Assembly: GCA_040755615.1 (NCBI GenBank)
Contig: JBFMAL010000001.1
Span: 57,079-121,078, forward strand
Direction of reading: 5' to 3'
Source of the DNA: DYEP01 sp040755615
GTDB lineage: Bacteria > Bacillota > Sulfobacillia > DUSP01 > DYEP01
DNA length: 64,000 nucleotides
Shown: piece after piece, positions 26,263-34,791 of the stretch
Numbering within the stretch: position 1 is the first letter of the stretch
How the letters are laid out: every line of letters begins with the position of its first letter
Translations under genes and position numbers: made by a program
Notes under the pieces: generated by a model
What the model was told of the DNA's origin: nothing
What the model saw: the letters and a program-made list of their open reading frames with translations, nothing else
The model's database searches: none

Positions 26263-26464
26263 AGGTCTGCTCCTCCTCATAGATGAAGATCTCTTCAATG
26301 CTCATTCCGAAGAACCTGGCGATCTTGAAGGCCAGGATAATGGAGGGATTGTATCGTCCGTTTTCGAGTGAACCGACAGTTTGTCTGGAGACTTCCAGTG
26401 CAGCAGCAAGTTCCTCCTGTGTCATTCCCCGCTGCTTGCGTATTTCTTCTAACCTGTTCTTCAT
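26252..26464 (-). CDS. Xre-type helix-turn-helix regulator
   Basis: A 70-residue DNA-binding protein consisting of little more than one HTH: RLEEIRKQRGMTQEELAAALEVSRQTVGSLENGRYNPS. Start at ATG 26464 with GGAGTG upstream. It overlaps the start of the membrane gene by 11 bases, so the pair is translated together. A palindrome lies 20 bases upstream of its start, suggesting autoregulation. Confidence 0.85.
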   Translation of the reverse strand: MKNRLEEIRKQRGMTQEELAAALEVSRQTVGSLENGRYNPSIILAFKIARFFGMSIEEIFIYEEEQTCEE

Positions 26465-26483
26465 GACAGCACTCCGCATTGAA

Positions 26484-26503
26484 ATGTAAAGCGTGCTTTA
26501 CAT
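26484..26503 (-). promoter_or_regulatory. palindromic operator before the HTH/membrane pair
   Basis: Perfect inverted repeat ATGTAAAGC-GT-GCTTTACAT. On the minus strand it lies between a TTGATG (-35 like, 26509-26504) and TACATT (-10 like, 26488-26483); the spacing of 15 bases is short. Overlap of palindrome and promoter spacer fits repression by the adjacent regulator, which is inference. Confidence 0.6.
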
Positions 26504-26509
26504 CATCAA

Positions 26510-26847
26510 TATATCGCTAGGGACAAGCGATGTCAAGCAAACTTCCATCAGAAAGCGAAGTTTCGGAATCGTTGACTACCAAGGATGTTTCTCAGAGAGG
26601 CTTCAACGTGGTCTGTTCGGGCGCTTGACAGGGATTTCACGCGCCTGGGGAGTTTTGGAAGCCAACGTGATAGGCGCAGATGGCCTGTTTTTTTCATCAA
26701 CAACCAGTTCATCCGGTATGTGTTTGCTTCGTTATGTAGACATCGCGGGATACTACAGCATGTCTAATGGACACTTTAAGTACGTACACGAAATGCCAGA
26801 TGAGAGGTGAGAGCCAAAGGGGACGGGAGTGCAGGAGGCAGGAAACG
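26510..26847 (+). other. intergenic region upstream of spoIVB
   Basis: About 340 bases between the operator and spoIVB. Open frames here have no recognisable domains. The expected forespore sigma-G/F promoter for spoIVB could not be identified with confidence. Confidence 0.5.
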
Positions 26848-28143
26848 TTGGGCATCAAAACCAGAAAGCGCATCATGTGTTATGTCGTCATCATGGCTAT
26901 TTTAGCCTTTTGCATGACCCCTCAGTTTAGGCTATTTGTAGAATTCCCAAAAAGCATCCGGATATCTCAGGGAGAAAGCCACTTGATTGACCCCGGATTC
27001 CGCCTGCCGCTCAGCGTCCGAATGGATCACCAGGGTGTGGTGCGCCTCGGAGAGGCTGGGTCAGGCGCGTCGCAGCGCATTTCCATTGAATCTGAGCGTG
27101 AAGGTACCGTGAACCTGTATTTCAGGCTCTTTGGCATCATCCCCTTTAAGCGAGTCACGGTGGAAGTGCTGCCCCAAGTAAAGGTATATCCTGGCGGTCA
27201 TTCCATCGGGATTCTACTCCGTACCGAGGGAGTCCTGGTAGTAAAACTTGCGCCGGTCACTACCAATTCGAAAGTGACATATCCTGCGCGGGATGCGGGA
27301 GTGCAGGTGGGCGACATCATCATGCGGGTTAACGGTTTCTTGATTCATTCAGACGAGCAGATGGCCGCACTGACAGAGGCGGCAGGCCGGGCCGGACAGA
27401 CGGTGGTGCTTGAAATAAAACGCGGCTCGGTTATGTTAAAACGTGAGGTAACGCCCGCTTTTTGCTCGGAGACCGGACGCTATCGCATCGGTTTGTGGGT
27501 CAGGGACGGCGCAGCCGGAGTGGGCACCTTGACCTTCTACGACGAGGAACAGAGGACGTATGCGGCGCTCGGACACATGGTCAGCGACGCGGAAACCCAG
27601 ACAGCTATGGACGTCAGTGAAGGGCGGATCGTGCGGGCGACAGTATCGGGCATAGAACCCGGCCGCAAGGGCCAGCCAGGAGAAAAGATCGGTGTGTTTA
27701 TCCAGCAAAGAGACGTGCTGGGGACCATTGACAGGAATACGGAATTCGGGATCGTGGGCACCCTCGCGTCTGTGCTGGAAAACCCCCTGTTTCCCGAACC
27801 TGTGCCCGTGGCGGCGTGTTCGGAGGTGCGCGAAGGACCCGCAGAGATCATCACCGTCGTGAAAGATCAGAAACTTGAACGCTTCAAAGTGGAGATCATT
27901 CGTGTGAACAAACAGTCATTGCCTGATACCAAAGGGCTGGTGTTAAAAGTAACCGACCCTGAACTCTTGAAGATCACTGGGGGGATAGTCCAAGGTATGA
28001 GCGGCAGCCCGATTATACAAAACGGAAAGCTGGTAGGAGCAGTCACTCATGTGCTTGTCAACGATCCCACGAGAGGATACGGGGTGTTTGCTGAATGGAT
28101 GCTCGACGTGATGAACAAGAGCCGGCTGAAGGCGGTGGGATAG
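26848..28143 (+). CDS. spoIVB: SpoIVB serine peptidase
   Basis: Forespore-secreted peptidase that triggers pro-sigma-K processing. About 431 residues: N-terminal membrane anchor (YVVIMAILAFCM), a PDZ domain (ARDAGVQVGDIIMRVNGFLIHSDEQ), and the S55 peptidase domain with the LGHMVSD histidine motif and catalytic serine in QGMSGSPII near residues 384-389. TTG 26848 has AGGAGG nine bases upstream; the longer frame from 26767 has none. Followed by spo0A, as in Bacillus. Confidence 0.94.
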   Translation: MGIKTRKRIMCYVVIMAILAFCMTPQFRLFVEFPKSIRISQGESHLIDPGFRLPLSVRMDHQGVVRLGEAGSGASQRISIESEREGTVNLYFRLFGIIPFKRVTVEVLPQVKVYPGGHSIGILLRTEGVLVVKLAPVTTNSKVTYPARDAGVQVGDIIMRVNGFLIHSDEQMAALTEAAGRAGQTVVLEIKRGSVMLKREVTPAFCSETGRYRIGLWVRDGAAGVGTLTFYDEEQRTYAALGHMVSDAETQTAMDVSEGRIVRATVSGIEPGRKGQPGEKIGVFIQQRDVLGTIDRNTEFGIVGTLASVLENPLFPEPVPVAACSEVREGPAEIITVVKDQKLERFKVEIIRVNKQSLPDTKGLVLKVTDPELLKITGGIVQGMSGSPIIQNGKLVGAVTHVLVNDPTRGYGVFAEWMLDVMNKSRLKAVG

Positions 28144-28148
28144 AGCGT

Positions 28149-28182
28149 CGGGGCAGGCAGTCTTTCTGGCTTGCCTGCCCCG
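28149..28182 (+). terminator. hairpin between spoIVB and spo0A
   Basis: Eleven-base perfect stem CGGGGCAGGCA / TGCCTGCCCCG with a short loop, right after spoIVB. It has no following T run, so it may reduce rather than stop read-through. Confidence 0.5.
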
Positions 28183-28224
28183 AAGACTTGATTACAAAAA
28201 TTGGAAAAGTCTTGTTGCATTACG

Positions 28225-28253
28225 GCAGGAACTAGCAGAATTGTGTAGAATAT
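28225..28253 (+). promoter_or_regulatory. sigma-H-type promoter of spo0A
   Basis: GCAGGAACT (28225-28233), 11 bases, then GTAGAATAT (28245-28253). This fits the sigma-H consensus RnAGGAwWW-N11/12-RnnGAATww with one mismatch. Transcription would start near 28260. In Bacillus spo0A is also driven by a sigma-H promoter. The TGTAGAA here also resembles a Spo0A-binding box (TGTCGAA), suggesting possible feedback. Confidence 0.7.
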
Positions 28254-28283
28254 TCCATGGGAAAGAAAGGGGCGATTTTTATT

Positions 28284-29036
28284 ATGATCAGATTAATGTT
28301 AGCAGATGACAACCGTGAGATGTGCGAGCTCTTAAGGCAACACATTGTATCCCAACCAGACATGGAGCTCATAGGTATCACTCATGTTGGTTCAGACGTT
28401 CTAGAGATGGTTAAAACCTTGTCTCCCGATGTACTTATTCTGGATATTATTATGCCCGAACTCGACGGAATTGGAGTACTTGAACAGCTGTGCGGTCTTC
28501 GACAAAGGCCCCGGGTCGTAGTGCTCACCGCGTTTGGACAGGAGAAAGTGACTCAACAGGCTGCCATGCTCGGAGCCGACTACTTTATCCTAAAACCTTT
28601 CGACCTGGATGTGCTCGTGGAAAGAGTGCGGCAGTTGTGCTCCACCAAGACAGTGCCAAAGGCAGTCAGTTCACCCAAACCCCAGAATGTGGACCGTGAG
28701 GTCACCCAGATGATTCATGACATCGGCATACCGGCGCATATTAAGGGTTACCTTTATTTGAGGGATGCCATTATAATGGTGGTCGAACGAGTTGAGCTTC
28801 TATCGGGCGTCACGAAGGAGCTGTACCCTGCTATCGCCACCAAGTACAAGACGACTCCAAGCCGGGTTGAACGGGCCATTCGCCACGCCATCGAAGTTGC
28901 ATGGAACAGGGGTAATCTGGACACCATCAACGGCCTGTTTGGCCACACGGTGAGCCAGGAAAGGGGAAAACCCACCAATTCGGAGTTTATTGCAATGATA
29001 GCGGACAAGCTCCGCATGGAGCGCCGGGCGTCATAG
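28284..29036 (+). CDS. spo0A: sporulation transcription factor Spo0A
   Basis: Master response regulator for entry into sporulation. About 250 residues: receiver domain with acidic pocket (LMLADDN), phosphorylated Asp in VLILDIIMPELDG, and Lys in FILKPFD; C-terminal Spo0A effector domain (DIGIPAHIKGYLYLRDAI, SRVERAIRHAIEVAWNRGN). ATG 28284 is preferred: AAGGGG lies upstream, and the earlier ATG 28257 would be at the likely transcription start. Terminator follows. Confidence 0.97.
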   Translation: MIRLMLADDNREMCELLRQHIVSQPDMELIGITHVGSDVLEMVKTLSPDVLILDIIMPELDGIGVLEQLCGLRQRPRVVVLTAFGQEKVTQQAAMLGADYFILKPFDLDVLVERVRQLCSTKTVPKAVSSPKPQNVDREVTQMIHDIGIPAHIKGYLYLRDAIIMVVERVELLSGVTKELYPAIATKYKTTPSRVERAIRHAIEVAWNRGNLDTINGLFGHTVSQERGKPTNSEFIAMIADKLRMERRAS

Positions 29037-29063
29037 GGATAAAGAGGACCAAGAGAGCCGCGG

Positions 29064-29088
29064 GCCTGCCTAGCAAGGCAGGCTTTTA
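29064..29088 (+). terminator. intrinsic terminator after spo0A
   Basis: Eight-base perfect stem GCCTGCCT / AGGCAGGC with AGCA loop, followed by TTTTATGGTTTT. Confidence 0.85.
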
Positions 29089-29115
29089 TGGTTTTCTGCG
29101 GGCTGGGGATACTAA

Positions 29116-30246
29116 ATGACGGGTGCGATCGTGAAAGGAACGGTTAAGAAGGACAAGCGAACGAAGAACCTTGCCCGCCGGTTAAAGCCCGGGGATATTG
29201 CGCTTTTGGACCACAAGGATCTTGATGAAGTGGCTGCCAGGACTCTGGCGGGAATCGGCGTAAGTGCTGTCTTGAACGTCGCGCCCTCGATATCCGGCCG
29301 ATATCCCGCTCTGGGCGCGTCGGTCCTGGTCGACGCCGGTATCCCCCTTTATGATAACCTGGGTCCTCACATTTGGGATATGCTGCAGGACGGGGATCAG
29401 ATATCAATAGAGGGCAGCGAACTGAAGACACCCATGGGTGAGATAGCGATCCGGACGCCCCTGACGAAGGAAGAGATAATGGAAAAAGCTGAACAGGCCA
29501 GCGCAAGGCTGAACGAAGAGCTCAGGCGTTTTCTCGAGAACACGCTGGAGTACGCAGCCAAGGAGAAAGATTTCATTTTCCGCAGACAGAGACTGCCGAA
29601 CGCGTTTCTTCCGTTGAAGGGGCGCGATGTAGTGGTGGTAGTCCGGGGTCCGGAATACAAAAGCGATCTCATGATGATCAGGGCTTTTATAAGAGAGCAA
29701 AAACCGGTCCTTATCGGAGTGGACGGCGGGGCCGACGCCCTGCTGGAGATGGGACTTACACCCCACATTATTGTAGGTGATATGGATAGCGTATCGGATA
29801 GCACGCTTTCTTCGGGAGCGTCGTTGGTGGTGCATGCGTACCTTTCAGGCACGGCGCCGGGGCTTGAGAGGCTTAAAAAGTTGGGCATGAGCTGTGAGGT
29901 CTACCCGTCGCCCGGCACCAGTGAGGATGTGGCGCTGCTTTTGTCCTACGAGGCTGGGGCGAAGCTTATTGTCGCGGTGGGAACTCATTCAAACATCGTA
30001 GATTTTCTTGAGAAGGGTCGCCCTGGGATGGCCAGCACGTTGCTGGTACGCATGAAGGTAGGGCAAAGGCTGGTGGATGCAAAAGGCGTTAACCGGCTGT
30101 ACTGTCCCGGGTCGGGTATAAAAAACGCAGCGCTGCTTGTGGCTGCATCTTTCGTGCCCGCGCTCCTCATAGGTGCGACTTCCCCGCAGGTCAGGCAGCT
30201 TTTGCGACTTATACTTCTTAGACTTAAGATAGCCCTCGGGGTTTAG
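29116..30246 (+). CDS. SteA-like protein with thiamine-pyrophosphokinase fold
   Basis: 376 residues resembling SteA, a putative cytokinetic-ring protein described in actinobacteria. N-terminal part: TRTLAGIGVSAVLN- and DNLGPHIWDML-like segments. Middle: GVDGGADALLEMGLTPHIIVGDMDSVSD, the thiamine pyrophosphokinase-like motif. C-terminus: a membrane helix (ALLVAASFVPALLIGA). Followed 13 bases later by a SteB-like gene, the known partner. It probably does not make thiamine diphosphate; a role in division or envelope assembly is inferred from the pairing. ATG 29116 has no strong site. Confidence 0.75.
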   Translation: MTGAIVKGTVKKDKRTKNLARRLKPGDIALLDHKDLDEVAARTLAGIGVSAVLNVAPSISGRYPALGASVLVDAGIPLYDNLGPHIWDMLQDGDQISIEGSELKTPMGEIAIRTPLTKEEIMEKAEQASARLNEELRRFLENTLEYAAKEKDFIFRRQRLPNAFLPLKGRDVVVVVRGPEYKSDLMMIRAFIREQKPVLIGVDGGADALLEMGLTPHIIVGDMDSVSDSTLSSGASLVVHAYLSGTAPGLERLKKLGMSCEVYPSPGTSEDVALLLSYEAGAKLIVAVGTHSNIVDFLEKGRPGMASTLLVRMKVGQRLVDAKGVNRLYCPGSGIKNAALLVAASFVPALLIGATSPQVRQLLRLILLRLKIALGV

Positions 30247-30259
30247 GGAGAGATGGTCG

Positions 30260-31000
30260 GTGTTTGATCACAGGTCACAGCTTTTCACTGTAGTCGCCGT
30301 GTTCTTGTCTTTGGGGCTCGGGGTGTTCATCGGTACGGTGCTTCTCGGGGATGATGTGTTCATAAGAGAACAGGAGCAAATGATCACCGTGCTCGAGGCT
30401 GAGTTTGAAAAGCTCAGACGTGATAATCAGATAAAGACGCAGGAACTGCAGAGCACAAAGATGGCCCTTGAAGATCTCCAGCGATTCGTCTTGGCCACTG
30501 AAGTGTACCTTTTGTCGGGAAAACTCGAGGGCAGGCATATAGTCTTCCTGTGCGTGCAGGATGCAGACGTACCCGCCGGGGTGATCCGGGCAGTGAGGAC
30601 GGCTGGGGCCACCACGTCTACTCTATCTGCCGACGAACTGTTCTCTGAAGAACTGGAACCCGTACTTGAACATGTAATTGACCTTGTCACGGGTTCCGGA
30701 CAGATTGACGGCCTTGTGCTGGTTTTCGGGGATAATACCCCGAAGAAGATAATAGACGAAAGATATTTTCCGCTGGTCTCACGCATTGCAGGCAGCGGAA
30801 TTCCGGTAGTGTGCGGCGAGACGCGAAACGCGTCGTCGCCCCTTTCTCTATTCGCTGGTCACGTAAGTCTTGTCGACCACATGGATACCATATTCGGTGA
30901 AATATCCACTGTTTATGGGCTCCTTGGTATGAAGGGTCACTATGGAAGCAAACAGGGTGCATCAATGCTTTTTCCTGAGATAGGAAGCGTTTCGAAGTGA
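30260..31000 (+). CDS. SteB/MctB-like membrane protein
   Basis: 246 residues: one N-terminal helix (LFTVVAVFLSLGLGVFIGTVLLG), then a coiled coil (EQEQMITVLEAEFEKLRRDN), then an extracytoplasmic alpha/beta domain. This is the MctB (copper transporter, PF11382) layout, which also covers SteB. The MctB name refers to a mycobacterial copper phenotype and should not be read as function here. GTG start. Overlaps the next gene by four bases. Confidence 0.75.
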   Translation: MFDHRSQLFTVVAVFLSLGLGVFIGTVLLGDDVFIREQEQMITVLEAEFEKLRRDNQIKTQELQSTKMALEDLQRFVLATEVYLLSGKLEGRHIVFLCVQDADVPAGVIRAVRTAGATTSTLSADELFSEELEPVLEHVIDLVTGSGQIDGLVLVFGDNTPKKIIDERYFPLVSRIAGSGIPVVCGETRNASSPLSLFAGHVSLVDHMDTIFGEISTVYGLLGMKGHYGSKQGASMLFPEIGSVSK

Positions 31001-31656
31001 AAGTACTCGCAATAGTGCCGGCATTTAATGAAGAAAGGACTGTCTCGGACACGGTGAGCGCGCTCTTAGACACCGGTGTAGTTGACGACGTTGTGGTAGT
31101 GGATGACGGCTCACGCGATACCACGAGAGAAAGGGCGGAAATGTCCGGGGCGCAGGTGGTAAGCACCGGGAGGAATAGGGGCAAGGGCGGTGCAATCAAC
31201 TTAGCGCTCAAGCAGCAGGTAGCAGATCTCTACGTGTTTGTAGACGCGGACATCGGAAGGCAGGCCAGCGAGGTGACAAAGCTCGTGGAGGCAGCAGCAA
31301 ATGGTGCGGACATGGCGATCGCGCGTATCGCCACTCAAGAGGGCAGCGGCGGACTTGGAATAGCGCGGAGGCTTTGTGCGCTTGCCATCTGGAAGCTGTG
31401 CGGGTTTTCAGCCAAGTGTCCACTCTCTGGCATCAGGGCAGTGAGGCGGGAAGTCATTGAGCGGGTGGGCAGGCTGGCAGACGGGTTCGGGATGGAACTG
31501 GCACTCACGGTGGACGCGGTGAGAGGGGGTTTTTCGGTGGTAGAAGTAGATACGGACATAGTTCACAAAGGCACGGGTAGGGACGCTGCGGGTTTTGTGC
31601 ACCGGGCCAGACAACTTTTTCATGCCATGAGGGCCGCTTGGGCGCGCATTATTTAA
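30997..31656 (+). CDS. glycosyltransferase family 2
   Basis: Cytosolic GT-A glycosyltransferase of 219 residues. N-terminal IVPAFNEERTVSDTVSALL, the acidic VVVVDDGSRDTT, and the metal-binding DAD in FVDADIG are present, as is CPLSGIRAVRRE. Likely transfers a sugar to a lipid carrier. GTG start overlapping the SteB-like gene; overlaps the next gene by 19 bases. Context (SteA/B and an MraY-like enzyme) points to an envelope glycan. Confidence 0.85.
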   Translation: MKVLAIVPAFNEERTVSDTVSALLDTGVVDDVVVVDDGSRDTTRERAEMSGAQVVSTGRNRGKGGAINLALKQQVADLYVFVDADIGRQASEVTKLVEAAANGADMAIARIATQEGSGGLGIARRLCALAIWKLCGFSAKCPLSGIRAVRREVIERVGRLADGFGMELALTVDAVRGGFSVVEVDTDIVHKGTGRDAAGFVHRARQLFHAMRAAWARII

Positions 31657-32459
31657 GTACAGGCATTTCGCTACTTGCGCTGCCGGTCGCTGCGCTCTTG
31701 CACGCATCGCTCACACCTGTCATGCAATCGCGCGGACTGACGAGGATTAACTACCGGGGGCGCCCGGTACCATATCCTTCCGGCGTAGTAATTATTCTCT
31801 CCTCCGCTTTCTCCGCCTCGCTTGCGGTAGCGCTAGCGGGGCGCTTGCACACCGCGGCCAGCGCATCAATACTCGCGCCTATCCTCGTTGGGCTTGCAGG
31901 GCTTGTTGATGACCTGTTCGGTTCCGGCGACAAGGGTTTCAGGGGCCACATACGAGCTCTGCTTCGTGGCACCGTTACAACAGGGGTCCTGAAAATGGCG
32001 GCAGGGTTCATTGCGGGCGTATTTGCGTCTTCAGTGATTACGGGACGTAGCGCCTTGTTCTGGCTGCCGGATGCCGTCTTGTTCGCCCTGGCGGTGAACT
32101 TGGTGAACCTACTCGATTTAAGGCCGGGAAGAGGGATGAAAGCCTTTTTACTGGTGGCGGCGCCCGCTTGGCTCTTTGTTTGTGCCTTCTACCCAATTGT
32201 GAGCGCGTCTTTGTTTGGGGTTGCAGGTGTCATTCGCCATGACTTGTCAGAGAGATCGATGATGGGCGATACGGGCGCCAACTTCCTGGGCGGCGTGGTG
32301 GGCCTTCTGGTGCTATCGATCGGTCAGAACTGGGTGAGGATGGCAATCTTCCTCCTGCTCCTTTTTTTGAACGCACTGTCTGAGATGGTCTCATTCAGTG
32401 CCATTATCCAAAGAAACGCGGTACTGCGATGGCTTGACGAGCTGGGTAGGCACAAATGA
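31638..32459 (+). CDS. MraY/WecA-like polyprenyl-phosphate sugar-phosphate transferase
   Basis: 273 residues with about eight membrane helices. MraY-family landmarks: GLVDDLFG (DDxxG), NLVNLLDLRPGRG (NxxNxxDxxxG) and GDTGANFLGG. Shorter than MraY proper (about 320). It would transfer a sugar phosphate from a nucleotide sugar to undecaprenyl phosphate. TTG start overlapping the preceding gene. Together with the GT2 it may form a small surface-glycan branch; the substrate cannot be told. Confidence 0.78.
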   Translation: MGAHYLSTGISLLALPVAALLHASLTPVMQSRGLTRINYRGRPVPYPSGVVIILSSAFSASLAVALAGRLHTAASASILAPILVGLAGLVDDLFGSGDKGFRGHIRALLRGTVTTGVLKMAAGFIAGVFASSVITGRSALFWLPDAVLFALAVNLVNLLDLRPGRGMKAFLLVAAPAWLFVCAFYPIVSASLFGVAGVIRHDLSERSMMGDTGANFLGGVVGLLVLSIGQNWVRMAIFLLLLFLNALSEMVSFSAIIQRNAVLRWLDELGRHK

Positions 32460-32515
32460 CCACCTCAGCCATTTCGTCCGGACAATTCGAACAGTTTGAT
32501 GCCTGTTGAAGGGAA

Positions 32516-32596
32516 TTGAGGATCGCATCGAGAATATCGATATAACGGAAAAGGAACATAACGTTGATAGGTGCCGTCAGTCGGGACCTATCTTTT
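32516..32596 (+). promoter_or_regulatory. possible promoter and hairpin in the leucine dehydrogenase leader
   Basis: TTGAGG (32516-32521), 17 bases, GATATA (32539-32544), followed by a terminator-like hairpin GATAGGT/ACCTATC (32566-32592) and TTTT. The hairpin may simply end the SteAB-type operon, or attenuate transcription into the dehydrogenase gene 41 bases further on. Confidence 0.4.
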
Positions 32597-32636
32597 GTGC
32601 GAGTCGCAACCGATAAACGGGCCAGGAGGGTTGAAA

Positions 32637-33707
32637 ATGGGCATCTTCGACAGTATGTCCGAATATGGTCATGAACAGCTGGTTTTCTGTCATGACAAGT
32701 CCAGCAAGTTGAAGGCTATCATTGCTGTGCACGACACCACGTTAGGCCCTGCTCTTGGAGGTTGCAGGATGTGGCCTTACGAGAAGGAGGGCGACGCCAT
32801 CCACGATGCGATCAGGCTCTCGTACGGGATGAGCCTCAAGTCTGCAGCCTGCGGTGCGAATTACGGTGGGGGTAAGGCTGTGATCTGGGGCGACCCCCAC
32901 AGTGACAAGTCGGAAGAACTGTTTCGAGCGTTTGGATTATTCGTCGAGACCCTGAAAGGGAGATTCATTACCGGCACCGATGTGGGTACCACCGCGTATG
33001 ATTTTGTGTACTCACGGGCCGAGACCAGGCATCTCGTAGCGCTTCCTGAGGAATTCGGCGGCAGCGGCGACTCATCTATCATCACGGCGTACGGAGTGTT
33101 CAAAGGGATGAAGGCTTGTTCGCATGTGATTTGGGGAACCGACTCACTGCGGGGCAGGATCATTGCTGTGCAGGGGCTGGGCAAGGTCGGCAGGCACCTG
33201 GTACGCCATCTAATGGATGAAGGGGCCGAAGTGGTGGCCACGGACACCAGCGAATACGCGCTCAACTGGGCCCGGGAATCCTCAGTCACGCTGTGCGAAC
33301 CCGGCGAAATCTTCGATGTACCCTGTGACATTTTCTCTCCCAACGCGCTCGGGGCCGTGCTCAATCCATCAACTATTCCGAGACTAAAGTGCAAGGCTGT
33401 GGCAGGAGCGGCCAACAATCAGCTGGCAGATGAATCAGACGGGCAACTGCTTCACGAGCGCGGGATACTCTACGCGCCGGATTTTGTAGTAAACGCAGGA
33501 GGCCTCATCCAGGTGGCGGATGAGAGGGAGGGCTTCAACAGGGACAGAGCGTTCAGAAAGGCCGCGCAGATTTATCACAGGTTGCTCGAAATCTTTGATA
33601 TCTCGAGGTCTGAAGGGATACCGACGGCTGCGGCGGCCAGACTGATGGCCGAGCGCAGGATTGAGAACCTCGGCAAACTCAATCGGATGTACCTACCACA
33701 CAGATGA
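32637..33707 (+). CDS. leucine dehydrogenase family protein, first copy
   Basis: NAD-dependent oxidative deamination of branched-chain amino acids. 356 residues. Substrate and catalytic lysines are in GMSLKSAACGANYGGGKAV; the dinucleotide motif GLGKVGRH is in the C-terminal domain. GGCRMWPY is the family signature. ATG 32637 with AGGAGGG upstream; an earlier frame start is inside the leader. It lies directly before a paralog. In the first copy CGANYGGGK replaces the usual LNLGGGK, so substrate preference may differ. Confidence 0.87.
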   Translation: MGIFDSMSEYGHEQLVFCHDKSSKLKAIIAVHDTTLGPALGGCRMWPYEKEGDAIHDAIRLSYGMSLKSAACGANYGGGKAVIWGDPHSDKSEELFRAFGLFVETLKGRFITGTDVGTTAYDFVYSRAETRHLVALPEEFGGSGDSSIITAYGVFKGMKACSHVIWGTDSLRGRIIAVQGLGKVGRHLVRHLMDEGAEVVATDTSEYALNWARESSVTLCEPGEIFDVPCDIFSPNALGAVLNPSTIPRLKCKAVAGAANNQLADESDGQLLHERGILYAPDFVVNAGGLIQVADEREGFNRDRAFRKAAQIYHRLLEIFDISRSEGIPTAAAARLMAERRIENLGKLNRMYLPHR

Positions 33708-33726
33708 TCACCCGGAGGTGTGCGCT

Positions 33727-34791
33727 ATGGAGATTTTCGATTACCTTACAGAACACGGTCATGAGCAGGTAGTATTCTGCTACGACCGGGCATCCGGCCT
33801 TCGTGCCGTTATCGCCATACACGATACCACGCTGGGTCCGGGACTTGGTGGGTGCCGCATGTGGCCGTACAAGAATGAAGACGAAGCCATACTCGACGTG
33901 CTCAGGCTTTCAGAAGGGATGACGTACAAGAACTCCGTGATGGGGCTTAATCTGGGGGGTGGGAAGGCGGTTATCATTGGTGACCCCCGCAAGGACAAAA
34001 GCGAGCAGATGTTCAGGGCATTCGGCAGGTTTGTCGCTACGTTGGGAGGGCGGTATATCACCGCGGAGGATGTGGGTACAAGTAGCGCCGATATGGCTAT
34101 TGTCCGGTACGAAACACGCTACGTAGCGGGGTTGCCTGACTCAAGCGGTGACCCGTCGCCTGCCACAGCTTTTGGAGTATTCCGTGGCATGAAGGCGTGT
34201 GCGAAGCGGGTGTTCGGCGAAGAAAGCTTGAGGGGAAGGACAGTGGCCATCCAAGGTATGGGGCATGTAGGATATCACTTGGCGAGACACCTGCACGATG
34301 ACGGGGCACACCTGATCGTGTCAGATATTTTTGAAGACAGGGTAGCAAAAGCTGTGACCGAATTTGGTGCGGCCAGAGTGGACCCGGACGACATTTGCGC
34401 TGTGGAGTGTGATATATTTGCGCCCTGCGCGCTGGGCGCCGTGGTAAATGACGACACAGTGGACAGGTTCAAATGCAAGATCATCGCGGGTGCAGCTAAC
34501 AACCAGCTGGCGAAGCCCGCCCACGGCGACAGGCTGACTGAGAGAGGCATTCTGTATGCTCCTGACTTTGTGATAAACGGCGGTGGGGTGATCAACGTCG
34601 CCGACGAGTTTGAACCAGGAGGCTACAGCAGAAACAGGGCGTTCGCCAGGGTTGCTCAGATATACGACAAAGTGTCTCGGGTGTTTGAAATCTCAGACCG
34701 GGACGGGATCCCCACGTACAAAGCGGCCAACGTGATGGCGGAGGAGCGGATTTCCAGGCTCTCAGGGCTTCGGAGGATGTATGTGCGGTGA
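33727..34791 (+). CDS. leucine dehydrogenase, second copy
   Basis: 354 residues, colinear with the preceding paralog. Catalytic region GMTYKNSVMGLNLGGGKAV matches the classical leucine dehydrogenase. NAD motif GMGHVGYH. ATG 33727 with CGGAGG upstream. Starts 20 bases after the first copy. Produces 2-oxo acids for the downstream ferredoxin oxidoreductase. Ends in the start of the P-loop gene (11-base overlap). Confidence 0.9.
   Translation: MEIFDYLTEHGHEQVVFCYDRASGLRAVIAIHDTTLGPGLGGCRMWPYKNEDEAILDVLRLSEGMTYKNSVMGLNLGGGKAVIIGDPRKDKSEQMFRAFGRFVATLGGRYITAEDVGTSSADMAIVRYETRYVAGLPDSSGDPSPATAFGVFRGMKACAKRVFGEESLRGRTVAIQGMGHVGYHLARHLHDDGAHLIVSDIFEDRVAKAVTEFGAARVDPDDICAVECDIFAPCALGAVVNDDTVDRFKCKIIAGAANNQLAKPAHGDRLTERGILYAPDFVINGGGVINVADEFEPGGYSRNRAFARVAQIYDKVSRVFEISDRDGIPTYKAANVMAEERISRLSGLRRMYVR

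Noticed and set aside
26493..26810. 105-codon open frame before spoIVB
   Set aside because: No domain, no ribosome binding site, atypical composition; starts inside the operator.
29116..30246. Thiamine pyrophosphokinase
   Set aside because: The central motif is shared, but the N-terminal domain, membrane helix and SteB-like partner fit SteA better.
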